A stretch of DNA of 64,000 nucleotides, taken from the NCBI GenBank assembly GCA_033002965.1, contig JAURVB010008361.1:1-64000 (forward strand). Direction: 5' to 3'. The DNA is from Piper betle (lineage: Eukaryota; Streptophyta; Magnoliopsida; Piperales; Piperaceae). Made by a program: the position numbers and the translations under genes. Position 1 is the first letter of the stretch. The number at the start of each line of letters is the position of its first letter. Shown here in pieces: positions 36,101-47,112 of this stretch. The notes beneath the pieces are model-generated. The model saw only the letters and a list, made by a program, of their open reading frames with translations. It was not told where the DNA came from and did no database searches.

Positions 36101-37382
36101 CTGCAGCTGATGTTTATGTAACAAATTCTCAGGTAAAACCTAATTTTCCCTTCATTTTTATGGCCTATTTTTCATTTTAGTCTTGTTCTTGATGGGTACT
36201 TCATGACTTTTTGGAACAATAGCTTATTCATTGTTGTGATATAAATTCCATTTAAGAACAAAAAATATCTGTAGAGGATACATAATGTGTATCTCAACAC
36301 CGGCTCAGCTAGGATAAGAAGTGGATGATGACTTCTTTTGTATGGCCTCGATTTATTTGCTTTTTTTCATATGTGTAAGCGTGGCTGTTTAAATTTCAGG
36401 GGCCTGGTGAAACGTTTGGACGAGTAACCATTGAAGCCATGGCATTTGGTCTTCCGGTATGTACATAAAATTTGTATATGCATTCATTGTGATTTGATAT
36501 ACTCTCAAGTCAAAACTATTGATGATTAAATGCTTTGCCAACTTGCTTCGAGTGGCTTAAAATTGTTTCGAGGGTTCCTGATGTAGAAAAGGGGAAGGGG
36601 ATGATCTAAATTACTACTACTCCTAAAAATCAAAATCAAAATTAAAGAAAAACCTAAATAGAGGCACATAGCCAGATCAATTCAATTCATCCTCAAAGTC
36701 TTCCCCGTACAATAATAGCAGCCTTTTATTTATAGGCATCTTCTAATAAACCCTAATAATAATATTCCTAAAATACCCTAAAAATAAAATACGAAAATTA
36801 CATAAAAAATTTTAAAATAATAAAATAGATAAAACTCTAAAATATACCTAAAATACTACACTACTGGATGCCCTGCATCAGTTCCACCTGAAACATTAAA
36901 ATTTCTTTTATCTAACTCATTAGATACCTTGACTTAATGAATAATATACCTTCTGGAATTTTCTGTGCCAGTTCTTGATTCTTTCACCTTAGGATATTAA
37001 CTCATTTCACTAGCTTTTGTTAGAAGTGCTTATGAATAGACTTGGACTGTTGCAATATAGCAGCTGCCCTAAATATTATGTTGTTTAGTGATGCCAGTTA
37101 TTAATTAACATCACTGCAAACTTTCCCATTGCACAGGTTCTCGGAACTGATGCAGGAGGAACTAAAGAGATCGTTGAGCACAATGTAACTGGGCTTCTCC
37201 ATCCGGTAGGGCGCCATGGAAATCAGATCCTTGCTCAGAATATTCACTATTTTCTCCAAAACCCATCTGTTAGGGAGCTGATGGGAAAGAGAGGGAGGAG
37301 TAAGGTTCAAAAGAAATATTTGAAGAATCACATGTACACAAAACTCGCCAAAGTTTTTGCTCTGTGCATGAAGATAAAATAG
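33112..37382 (+). CDS. GT4-type glycosyltransferase, type II membrane protein, 4 coding exons
   Basis: Exons 33112-34108, 35375-36132, 36400-36456 and 37137-37382 give 685 residues with no frame breaks. Seen: a Gly/Ser-rich cytosolic tail; one membrane span near 71-88 (LVFWLILITLWTYLGFYI); a basic, lysine-rich linker (about 140-190); FHELSLTGVPLSMMELASEL; ITWWIMENQKEYFDR; VVPLSVNDELAFVAGI; SISSINPGKGQLLLLE; and the donor-binding core GPGETFGRVTIEAMAFGLP, where E589 and E597 form the E-x7-E pair, followed by VLGTDAGGTKEIVEHNVTG. Known: this is the glycosyltransferase family 1 fold of CAZy GT4. Similar Arabidopsis proteins (At1g52420, At3g15940) are listed only as UDP-glycosyltransferase superfamily members. 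Golgi or ER location is inferred from topology; substrate unknown. A second in-frame ATG is at 33118. Intron 3 carries a solo LTR. Confidence 0.87.
36579..36880 (-). mobile_element. 302-bp solo LTR inside a glycosyltransferase intron (target duplication GTTCC)
   Basis: The element begins TGATGTAG and ends CTGCATCA, so it has TG...CA ends with a TGATG/CATCA inverted repeat. GTTCC flanks both ends (36574-36578 and 36881-36885). On the minus strand it contains a TATA-like tataaataaaaggc, suggesting the original element ran antisense to the gene. No internal retrotransposon sequence remains. Size suggests a Ty1/copia-type LTR (inference). Confidence 0.85.
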
Positions 37383-39430
37383 GAAGAGTAGTTCCCACGT
37401 CAATCAATCTGGGGCCGAGCTCCAGATAGCTTGAAGAGGACAAACTACTGCCAACAGTATCAAGTCCTGAAATATCTGGGAACAGTAATACCAGTGGAAA
37501 TAAGAAGAAAGTTGTAGTTGTATACCACATAAATCCTGTCTTTCTGTTGAATGTGCATACTTTCAGATATGTCAGAAGGCTGGAAAATGTTAGGATGAGT
37601 CGATGATGTATGACAGATGAAAAGAACTGTACCAATAATTGGACTAATTATATTTGAAGGATGATGGTGCAGAGGTAAAATCTCTCCTAGCTGTTTAGTT
37701 ACATGTCCATCTGTATTTGATGAGAAATGCTATTTATTTAGTATAAATACTCTGTGATTGTCGTGTTAGGCTTTAAAACAAAGGCTTAGGGGGTTAGTTA
37801 AACTGACAATCTCATTTATACGCATGAATCTCGGCCGTAAATTTACATTGACCGGTTAGTGAGATTAATTTTTTAAGTGTCAATTGTATTCTAGTAATTT
37901 TTATACAATTTCTAATGCAACTCAGAAAACACTGCAAATCCGTTAATCAGATTACGTATCTTCTACTTGTATCTTCTACTTATTAAATCTGATTAACAGG
38001 GTGTGAGCTTAAAAAATAAAGATAAAAGAGATTTACATTATATGTACAATTTAAAATTATCAATAAGTGTAATTTTATTTATAATAGATTAACACTGAAT
38101 TATTATTTATGCTGTTAATTTATTTTGACATTGTGAATTAGATTCATAGTTTCACTCCCTAATTAGAGATTAATGTTATGGCATTAACAATAAAAAAGTA
38201 ATTGATGAACATTAGAACTACCACTATAGAGTATCTACTTTGCAACATAAATTGGATTGGATGGTAAAATCAAATATAAGGCTACACCAAAATGGCTGTT
38301 TCTATTAGATTTTATTACCTTTGACGATTGAGCAGCACTTGGCGATGCCGAACATCCCCACCGTTAATCAGAGTCGCTAAAATTTATTCCCAATTTTTTG
38401 GTGAACTAGAGTCGAGCTTTAACTAGGACCCTGATTGTCATCATTTTAAATAATAATAAAAAAGGTTAATTTTGGGACCAAGTCAATCTTTAAAAAATCA
38501 GACGATTATTATTAATTATTATTTCTTAACATATAAAGGGGAATGTTATAAATACTATAATCAAATAATTTGAAAATTTTAACCATACAAAAAAATTTAA
38601 AAGAAAAAACTTTTTAAGACGACAATATGCTTGCCTATAGGCTACAGTCTTTGGGTAATTACCTACTTTTCTATAAATACACGGACCCAAATCGATCAAA
38701 CTTAATAAAATTTTTATTTTAATAATATTATTCTATCTAACTAGGTCTCGATAAATTCACTCTACAAATATATATAAGAAGAAAATAATCATTACACTAG
38801 TGTAATCAAATCTATTAGACTACTGATACATGCACCATTTAAATTGTCTTCACTTTTTTCCATTTTGAATTCAATTTACTCATTTGGTATGAACAAGTTT
38901 AATTTTTTTGGATACTAGCCAGGTATTCGTGAGCCTAATAATTAAAGAGAATAATTAGTATCAGCAAGTAAGAATATTAAATTTAATACGAGCCTTAGAT
39001 TAGAAGAAGGTTTAGATGATGAGGTTAATTTTGTCTAAGTTAACAAATAACAGTCATGTAATTTACATAAATGGCAAGATTTAATTGTTGTTAATAGTAA
39101 GACATCTAATAATTAAAATAGAGAAAAACTTTGGATATGACAAGGCTTGCGATATAGATAGAGATGGGTTAATTTAATTAATTATGATTAAGACATTTAT
39201 ATACTCTAAATTTTTAATTATATTTTTATTTCGTATTTGTCGGTGGCAGTTATTGCAGTTGACAAACCCAGGGGCAATTTTACCCGCCATCTACGAAATT
39301 ACCGAAACGCCCCCAATGTGAAAGACCTCCGCTCCCGATTCCGCCGGCGTCGGCTTCGCCCCAGCGCCACTCTACTTCAACCACTCCTCCCCCAAACCCT
39401 CCGACGCCGCCGCCGTCCGACGCCGGAGAG
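37383..39430. other. 3' flank of the glycosyltransferase gene and intergenic DNA
   Basis: About 37383-37750 is probably 3' UTR and termination region. From there to 39.23 kb the DNA is AT-rich with no recognisable gene or repeat. A GC-rich stretch from about 39.26 kb is the former 5' part of the CHY1-like fragment. Confidence 0.5.
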
Positions 39431-39503
39431 ATGGAGGAGTTCGTGAAGGGCGCCGTGTTCCCCAACGGCGTCGCCGTCATCACCCTCGACGCCATGAACC
39501 TCG
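39431..39503 (+). pseudogene. Lone first exon of a CHY1-like (3-hydroxyisobutyryl-CoA hydrolase-like) gene, internally deleted
   Basis: The reading MEEFVKGAVFPNGVAVITLD continues AMNL and ends in a phase-1 splice donor (ctcg|gtttgc). In the enoyl-CoA hydratase/CHY1 family this block normally reads VITLDRPKALNAMNL(E/D), and the exon ends at the same place and phase. Here the six conserved residues RPKALN are missing: 18 bases, consistent with deletion between the similar sextets ctcgac and ctcaac. No later exon of the family is present before the next gene. Upstream the frame is open but has no ATG in good context. Known: CHY1-type enzymes hydrolyse 3-hydroxyisobutyryl-CoA in valine breakdown. 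I call this a truncated, dead copy. Confidence 0.75.
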
Positions 39504-40637
39504 GTTTGCTGTCTCGGCCATCTTTCGCTGTTTTGATTTTTGTTCTCTTGGTTGATTTGGTGCCGGCATGATCGGTGTGGGTTTCGGGGGCCGGTTTTTT
39601 TGTGTGGCGGATGCGGTTTGATTGTGTGTGGAGGGGAATGGGGAAGGGGTAGCATGAAGTGATTAGAGACGAAACAGGTTGTTCTTGGGGGAGGAACTTT
39701 GTGTGATGGATGATGCTTGGATTGTGTATGGGATGGAGAAATTGACACATTAGACATCGGATTTCTGAATCCATTTTTGTGATTTTGTATGTGGAAGGGA
39801 AACGGTGGAGTTGTTAGTCTGTCTAATGCTGCAATGCAGAGATGGAGATGTGAGGTGCAACATGGACTGATGAGAGATGGAAAAGGGTGGAATTGGAGGA
39901 AATATGTGATGGATATTGATATGTTTTGATTGTGTATGTAGCGGAGCGATTAATGTTTTTTAAGTATTTTATTTGTGGACATTGGATGGGGTTACTATAT
40001 GTAATTATATTTAATTTATATACAAAATAATTGACTTAATAATAATTTTTCTTATCAAAAAACATATTAAATATAACTAGTTGACTAACGATTTGAATAT
40101 TTTCATGTCATTTACATTAAATTCATGTCGACTAAAGAGACCCTGCTGAATTAGGAGTTTAGAATTTAATTTTTCTTATTAAGTGCATATATTAACCACG
40201 ATTACGTGCATTTTATTATGGTGTGAGGCTGATTAAGTAAATAGTAGTGCTCCATAGACTTCCAAATTTCCTCTCTTTTTTCTCAATTAGTGCATTTTAA
40301 ATTTCGAGAGTGGTGATACTTAATGATTATATATAAATAACGTGAGCTTTTCACATCACTCTTAAAAGTACAAGAAGAAATATTTGTTTGTGCAAAATTA
40401 TGGCACGAGTCTGTCCTTTTGCACAAACTTGGAAAATAAAAATAGGGTTGGTGCCTCGCTCGCTGAAGGCTCATGCAATGCAAAGACTAGAGTTCGGGAT
40501 TACACTAAGACTCACTTGTTATTAAAACATATCACACTTAAATTAATTACTAAGTACTAAATTTGTATAGAAAAAAATGACACAAGTTTAACTTTTCATT
40601 GATAACTGCATTGAAGTACAAAAATATACAAAGAAAC
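39504..40637. other. Intron-like remnant then AT-rich intergenic DNA
   Basis: 39504 to about 39960 is T/G-rich, as expected of the first intron following the CHY1-like exon. From about 40.0 kb it becomes AT-rich intergenic sequence running to the solo LTR. No further exons are recognised. Confidence 0.5.
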
Positions 40638-43391
40638 TATAATACCTAGTTTCGGATCACCCGTGAACCAACCCAAAAATATTACTGGAGACCGAACCGT
40701 TCACTAATCTACTTGATTTGATTAAGTTTACTTGGATCTACCCTCGACATCTCAAGATGGTGATGCAACATGCAAAGCATGAATGAGATGCATGAGGTTT
40801 AACGTTATCCTACATACATGTTATAATGTATAATCAAACATAAAACAAAACGCACAGAGTCTCCTCTAAAAGTACAATAGGGGCCACCCTATCAATAATA
40901 AACAGTATATATTTATCACAATAAAAATAAAAAACACAGTCCAAACACAACATATCCTTTACATTCTAGTTATCGTTACTTTCTTTATCATATGAGCCGA
41001 GTTTAAACTTCATAACTCAACCTATTCATTTTCATTTTCAATTGTCATTCACATGCAAAATATTTATATCATTTCACAGAATAACATTCAAAGTTCTTCA
41101 TTTAAAACAATTCAATACTCATCATTGTCACCAATTACACTCTACAGGTACATGTGTGCGTAATTTCAGTGTTGCTTCTCCGCAATCCCGATAAAGCTCA
41201 TTCATCGTAGTTCTCACCTACATAGATAATAAAAAGACATCGGTAACAAGTGTTACCAGTCCAGAAATAACTAATAACAAACTGAAATAGGAGAGTTGAC
41301 CCTGCTTTTGAATGAAAACATTATTACCCTTCCTCATAGAACTTTCATAAGAGTAATAACTAGGAATCGTCTACCTCACGCAAAAACATCCCCTTTCTAT
41401 CTCATCCTCATTTATTGGCCACTTTAAACCATCCCTTACAGGGAAAAGTCATTCTCTTTCCTTTTAGCCCTCCACATCTTCCGTACAATTCCTGGCTCTG
41501 AGTACAAAGGTCAAGTACTCTTAGGCATGCGCCTTTAGTACCCTTTGAAACCACAAGTCTAAACATGTGTTACATAGCAGTACTTATAAACCTCCACACT
41601 TCTCCGAGTTTGAGGAACTCAAAGGTGGAGTTATTAGGATCCCACGTGAATAGAATAAACGCTCACCAATTTCAGTGCCCGCTTTGACGAACATACGCCT
41701 TATCTCAAGATGCGGTCGTCGGTTTTCCCTCGTCTTACATCTCATTGAAAATACAAAAAACTACATTTACATAGGCTTGGGTAGGGATTTCAATATAATA
41801 GGTTCGAAGGCATCATGAGCTAGATCTGAGCTTCGAAAATAAACTCAAGGGATTTCATCCTTGAGGGTTGTTAATCCGTAAATCTCATACGACTAGATGA
41901 CCCATGTGGAGTGGGAAACAATAAATCCACCACTCGACACGTCTGCTTACCTATTAAAACAAAACACAATAGAGTATAGAAGTCAAATTAGAAGCGAGTT
42001 TTAAACGGACCTGGTAGAAGCTTCAATCATGTCCACGCGCCTAGGCAGTGAGCTTCTACTCTGTACCTACATATCAAACTAAAAATAACACCCGCTTATG
42101 ATGCATTCATACATCCTATAACACACACACACACTCACATCAATCATACATTAATAAATACAAGATTTCCTATACTACGTAGCATTAGATTATGATAATT
42201 ACTTAGTTTGCCTAATTCATTTTAATACACTTTAACCAAGCAATTCATATTTTTATTTACAATAAAATTGCTAACACATCAATTCATCAACCCTAGCATG
42301 TTGGGATAATAATTATCACCTTTAAGAAATTAAATTGGAGTTAATTATACCTTGTGTCATTGACAATCGACGACAACTAGGGTTTCTTCACCTGGATCGA
42401 GACTCAAATTTGGCACCCGGTGGCGTTCGAACTTCGATTGGGTTTGACTGAATAAATTCAGTGGAAAATCCAGTGAATTTCAGTGAATCTAATTTTTCGA
42501 TGGTTTCTGATGGTTTTCTAGCTACTTTTCTGGCTATGCAATCGGGGCTATGGGTCAGCACCAACTCGACGAACTTGACCCAATAATGGTGGCGATGAGG
42601 ACAGCAACAGTAGTGATGATCGTTGGCGGTGGCAAAGAGTTGGCTGGTCGTCTGATTGGCCCTCGACCAGCCTCAGTAGCAATGCTGGGCAAGGGGGAAA
42701 TGGTTAGAGGTCGAAGGGGGTGGTGTTAGCGGCGACAGAACAGGCAGAGCTAGGGCACAGCTCCCGTATGTTGTGGAGACTGGGTGGCGGTCGGGATGGC
42801 TTTGGGCAGCACGATGATGACATGGCGAGGCTCAACAGTGTCTATTGGCAGTAGTGCAACAGCCAGAGGGGTTGTCAATGACGTGAATCAGGGAGGTGTC
42901 AGTGGTGATCGGGGTTTGGGGGAAAAGTGTCGAGGTGAAGTTCGGTGGTAGTTTCGTGAATAAAACTTGATTTAACTCTAACTTGAGTCAAAAATAATAA
43001 CTAATTCATAATATATCATAAAAAAATTTAAAAAATAGGGGAAAATCTCATAAAATATAATACACATCATCACATCACAATGACATGTTCTATAACTAAT
43101 AACCCATCCAAACTCTCAAACTTCCCTATAACGCATCCTAATGCATTATTCGGTTTAAAAATAATTATACGGTCAAATACAAAAAATAATTACATATTGT
43201 TATATACTCTAATAACTCATTCTCATCATCTTTCTGACATTATCATTATATAATCAGGTACACTTGACCGCTCATAACTCATGGTTAGCCTTGATTCAAC
43301 ACATATTTCATGAAACTGACTTGGCTCAAACTGATAGTTGAACCGACTAGTTCGTTAATGTAAAACTATGACTCGAGTCACAAGTTTTATA
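40638..43391. mobile_element. Solo LTR, copy B, same family as copy A (2754 bp, target duplication GAAAC)
   Basis: GAAAC flanks both ends (40633-40637 and 43392-43396). The element starts TATAATACC where copy A starts TGTAACACC, and ends TTTTATA where copy A ends TTTTACA: both terminal dinucleotides have decayed by G-to-A or C-to-T change. Many blocks align with copy A in order, for example cctttagtaccctttga (41530 and 20282), aaacggacctggtagaagct (42002 and 20744) and tcaaccctagcatg (42288 and 21109). Copy B has far fewer CpG sites and more TG/CA in the same places. No gag-pol interior remains. Confidence 0.88.
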
Positions 43392-43699
43392 GAAACCCTC
43401 AATTACATAGATCTTTCCTTCACTCCATTGTATTATGGAGTTCTAAGCCTCAAATATGTCACTTGACAATGGTTACAATTTGACAAGTATAATTACTTAA
43501 AAAGCATTTATCACATATGATAGACGTCGTGTATACCAACTCGGTTTAAATACTCTCTTTAGTAAAATAAACTTGACCAATATTCAAGTAAGCAAAAAAA
43601 GATCTGTTTGATCAAATTGAGCTAGTCAAGTCAAAGCTAACTAACTAACTAAGTTAGCAGCCTTAAATCATCAATTCTACTGAATAAGGCGAAGCAAGT

Positions 43700-44040
43700 C
43701 TACAACTCGACTAGGCCAAATGAATGAGCTAGCTGAACTGAGTTAGGCAAGCACATGGACTCAACTAGATTAGGAAGTGAGCTGAACCGAATCGAGCGAG
43801 TGCATGGGCTCAACCAGACTAAGCTAGCAAGGGGACTAAATCGAGCTAGGGGAGAGCATGGACTCAACCAGACTAGGCTAGGAAAGAGACTGAACTGAGC
43901 TGGATGAGCACATGGGCTCAACTAGACTAGGCTAGCAAGGGGGCTAGACTGAGTCAAGCGAGCACATGGACTCAACTAGATTGGGCTAGCAAAGGGGTTG
44001 GACCGAGCCGTGCCAGCACATAGAATTAACCAGACTAGGC
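43700..44040. repeat. Minisatellite, about six units of roughly 55-60 bp
   Basis: Diverged units share the words gcacatggactcaactaga, ctaggctagcaaggggact and gaaccgagc/gaactgagc. They lie directly after solo LTR copy B. The 73-codon minus-strand frame across them simply reflects the repeat period. Confidence 0.8.
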
Positions 44041-44131
44041 CACAAAATCCTCCAATTTCCCAACCTTCCTATCCTTATTTAAGATATACACATGATTATC
44101 TCAACTAACTATCCCCATACCTCCTTATCTT

Positions 44132-44136
<5 letters not shown>

Positions 44137-44200
<64 letters not shown>
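44137..44200. repeat. (CA)n(TA)n microsatellite
   Basis: An uninterrupted acacac run of about 40 bases passes directly into a tatata run of about 22 bases. Confidence 0.98.
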
Positions 44201-44250
44201 AACTTTAGATAAAATAACCTAGAAATTTTTGGGGTTTTACACTATTAGAG

Positions 44251-45072
44251 TCATAGTTGCAAAACTCGGCCGATTCCACTGGGAATTGGCCGATTTAACT
44301 TGGCTTAGTGTAAAACCGAGTCAAAATATTGACGTATCGGTTGGGTAAAAAATCGGTACAAGAGTAGGCCGATTCAGGCCGATCCGAGCCGACTCTCACC
44401 CCTAGTCGATGATGGCTTGAATTAGTCGATTCAGGCGGGGTGGCGGAGGAGATTTGGCGGGTGCGGGGAGATAGGAGCAGATGGAGTGAGCCTTGGCGGG
44501 GCAGCTGGTGGCGGGTGGGGGGAGGAGCCAGGGGTGGGGAACGGGGGAGAAATAGGGGCAGGTTGGAGGGGCACAGGGTGGCAGGGGGTGGGTGGGGGAG
44601 GAGATCTGGTAGTATGTGTGTGTGTGGGTGGGGGGGGAGGGGGGGGATGGGGGATATGGGTGGGATGGGGTGAGGCTCAGTGGGGCAGCGGGTGGCAGGG
44701 GACGGGCGGCTTGAGACGGGGTGGCAATTGGCGGGCGGCATGGGGTGGAAAGGGGGGGGGTGGATGGGAAAAGATGGATAAAAATGAGGGGTAGTTTACG
44801 TAATAAAAATTGTCTTTGTTCCTTACTCGAGTCAATAATAATAAAATAAATCCTAAAAATATAAAATAAAATAAAATAAAATAAAATACAATAAAAAATA
44901 GTTTAATGGCGTATTCTAGAAAGATACTGGAGACATGAAGGAGGAGAAAATGACAAATTTTGGCTAATTCAAATGAACTGATTTTTGTTCAATTTTTAAT
45001 GTATCGGTGTGATTCAATGACTCCCCTCAAATCATATTCAACGCTCAATTCTAATTTTTGCAACTATGATTG
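44251..45072. mobile_element. Possible TIR element with a very G-rich core
   Basis: tcatagttgcaaaa at the left end (about 44251) matches the reverse complement of ttttgcaactatga at the right end (about 45058-45072). The interior has a strongly purine-skewed, G-run-rich segment (about 44435-44770) followed by a (aaaat)n-like tract. Open frames in the G-rich part are low-complexity and not credible genes. No target-site duplication was found, so this is tentative. Confidence 0.45.
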
Positions 45073-45122
45073 GACTAAGTGTCACATTAGATTCTCATGC
45101 ACGTGAAGATAGACATCATGAG

Positions 45123-45356
45123 TCAGAAAATAATGACGAAGTTTTTAAGTAGTAAAACTAAAGCCAAATAATCCTTCTCCACCATTGAGTAATTTATCTC
45201 TGCCGTATTCATTACTCGACTTAAATAGTAAATATGTCTCTCTCTACCCAGCTCATCAGCTTGAGAAAGGACCACGACAATTGTCGAATTTGTATGAGAG
45301 ATGTAGAGAATTAAAGGGGGCCCAAGGATGGGTGCAAGGAGAGTTGGAGGTCGCAA
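45123..45356 (-). pseudogene. Ty3/gypsy pol fragment (RT/RNase H region)
   Basis: The minus-strand frame contains PPLILYISHTNSTIVVVLSQ, then GRERHIYYLSRVMNTAEINY and MVEKDYLALVL. This matches the RNase H-like segment that follows reverse transcriptase in plant Ty3/gypsy polyproteins (pattern LILY...A..VL.Q...G.E..IYYLS..L...E.NY...EK..LAL). Only about 75 residues are recognisable and no LTR pair or other pol domains lie near it, so it is a relic. Confidence 0.85.
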
Positions 45357-45737
45357 AAGCTCTTATTTGATATTAGCAAAAGACCTTTGACAATCCTTAG
45401 ATCACACGAACCGTTCACCTTTTCTCAACATTTGAGTTAGTGGGAGAATTTTTGATGACAAGTTTGGAAGGAACCGATGTATGTAATTCAACTTCCCTAA
45501 AAACTTCGAAGTTGCCGTAGTGAGGTAGGTGGAATCATTTTAGTGATGAGTTGTAAATTAGATGAATCAATTCGGATGCCATGTGAGTGAGCCAAAAATA
45601 TGAGAAATCATCCGGATGATACACCAAAAGCACATTTCAATGGATTTAATTTCAAATTATTTTTACAACATCTCTAGAGGACACATTGCAAAGTTGCACG
45701 GTGTTCCATACAAGTTTTAGATTTACACATGTGCACA

Positions 45738-46040
45738 TAAATAAATTTAAAAATAAAATAAAATAATTTCATAATAAAACTTGACTCGATCTCGACTCGT
45801 GTTAATATTAAAAAATAATTTTTTAAAAATAAAATAAGTCATAAAAACTTGATTTCGTGTGGGAACAAGTCAAGTTTTTATTACAAAATTATTTTATTTT
45901 TTAAATTTATTTCATAATATTAACTCGAGTTAGGATCAAATCAATTTTTTATTACGAAATTATTTTATTTTATTTTAAATTTATTTCATAATAAAAATTT
46001 GACTCGATCCAGACTCGAGTCAAATTTTTATTACGAAGCT
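45738..46040. repeat. AT-rich repeat array with ctcgagtc-type words
   Basis: The segment tttttattac(a/g)aaattattttatttt...aaatttatttcataat occurs at least twice head to tail, and inverted copies of the gactcga / tcgagtc words bracket it. It borders the G-rich island downstream. The same gagtcaa-type words occur near 44840, so the two regions may share an element family. Confidence 0.6.
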
Positions 46041-46119
46041 ACCCTCCCCTATATTTCTTCCCCCTGTATTTTGTTGCGCCACACCACTATCGGTGACCTC
46101 ACCACTAACCGCCCACTAG

Positions 46120-46500
46120 CCAACATTGTCGCCACCTTGGCGTTGGTGGGTCGGGCATGCGTGGGCCGGCTAGAAAACGTGTGGTGGGGGTTGGGCGCAA
46201 GAGGCTATGAGTGGGCAGAGCGCAGGGGGGGGGGGAGGTTAGTGGTGGCAGAGGGAGGGAGGTGTGGAAGGTGGCACTCTGGGCAAGGGGGGTAATGGGG
46301 GTCGTGGCTGCGGACGGGGGCGAGGGAGGAAGGTGGCGGCCCGGGGGTGGGTGGGGGGGGCGTCGTGGCTGCAAGTGGGAGCTGTGGGGGAAGATGGCTA
46401 CGGGAGGGGCCGGTGGGCAGTAGAAACCGGCGGGGGGAAGGAAAGGCGAAGAAAAAGGGGAAGGAGGGTGGGGGGGGGGGGGAAGTTGGCAACGTATTTT
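46120..46500. other. G-run-rich island
   Basis: Many runs of five to twelve guanines lie on the plus strand (for example near 46227 and 46470), giving dense potential for G-quadruplex folding. Open frames on both strands are low-complexity Gly/Arg- or Pro-rich products of composition. A second such island is at 44435-44770. Confidence 0.75.
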
Positions 46501-46572
46501 GGGCCGTTAGATTTTAATCCAGCGGCGCAAATGCTGTAGCGCATAGCAGCATTTATATATATATAAAAGATT
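46501..46572. repeat. Dispersed repeat related to 62040-62175
   Basis: This stretch reads gccgttagattttaatccag, then a gctgtagcgcatagcagca block, then tatatatata. The reverse complement of 62040-62120 shows the same order: ccgttggattacgatcc, a gctgtgcttgcagca block, then tatatata. The two are diverged copies of a short repeat, perhaps a MITE end. Confidence 0.5.
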
Positions 46573-47112
46573 ATATTATCCACGGTCAAATAGGGTTTTT
46601 TTTCCCCCAATTCTAATTTAGGTCATCCAATCACAAAAACAATCTAGATTTAATAAAAAAAACACCCCTTCACCCCTCCATCGACAGCTAATTTTTGGCC
46701 ATGACCGACCATATTTGTTTTAAGGTGCACCCGCCTATGTCTGGCCGCCCCGCAGCCTGATTTTGCTAGTGGGCTGCTCGTCAAATTTGGCCAATGCGGC
46801 CACGGCGGCGTGAGTGCCTCTAGGGAAAGGGTTTAAGTTTTGTTTTTGTTTTTTTTTTAAAGAAAAAAAGCTCAAATCAAACTTTGGCACTGAAAATTTT
46901 TTTGCCTTGCTATATTATAATATATATATATATAAGAATACTTAGTATTGTTCCCATTTTGGCCTTGTACCTGTGAGCAGGGGAGAGAGGTAGGGTTGTG
47001 TGCTTGCAGCAGCGAAACCAGGGAAGACTGCAAAAGACTCTTCTCCTCTCCCGATTAACCTCCGCCCCTTGACGCCCACCTCCGTCTCCCCATCGCCGCC
47101 ACCGCCGCCGCG

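Noticed and set aside
44440..44794. Glycine-rich open frames in the G-rich island
   Set aside because: Low-complexity by-products of G runs, with overlapping frames on both strands.
46105..46610. Overlapping proline- and glycine-rich frames
   Set aside because: Same composition artefact; no start context, no domains.
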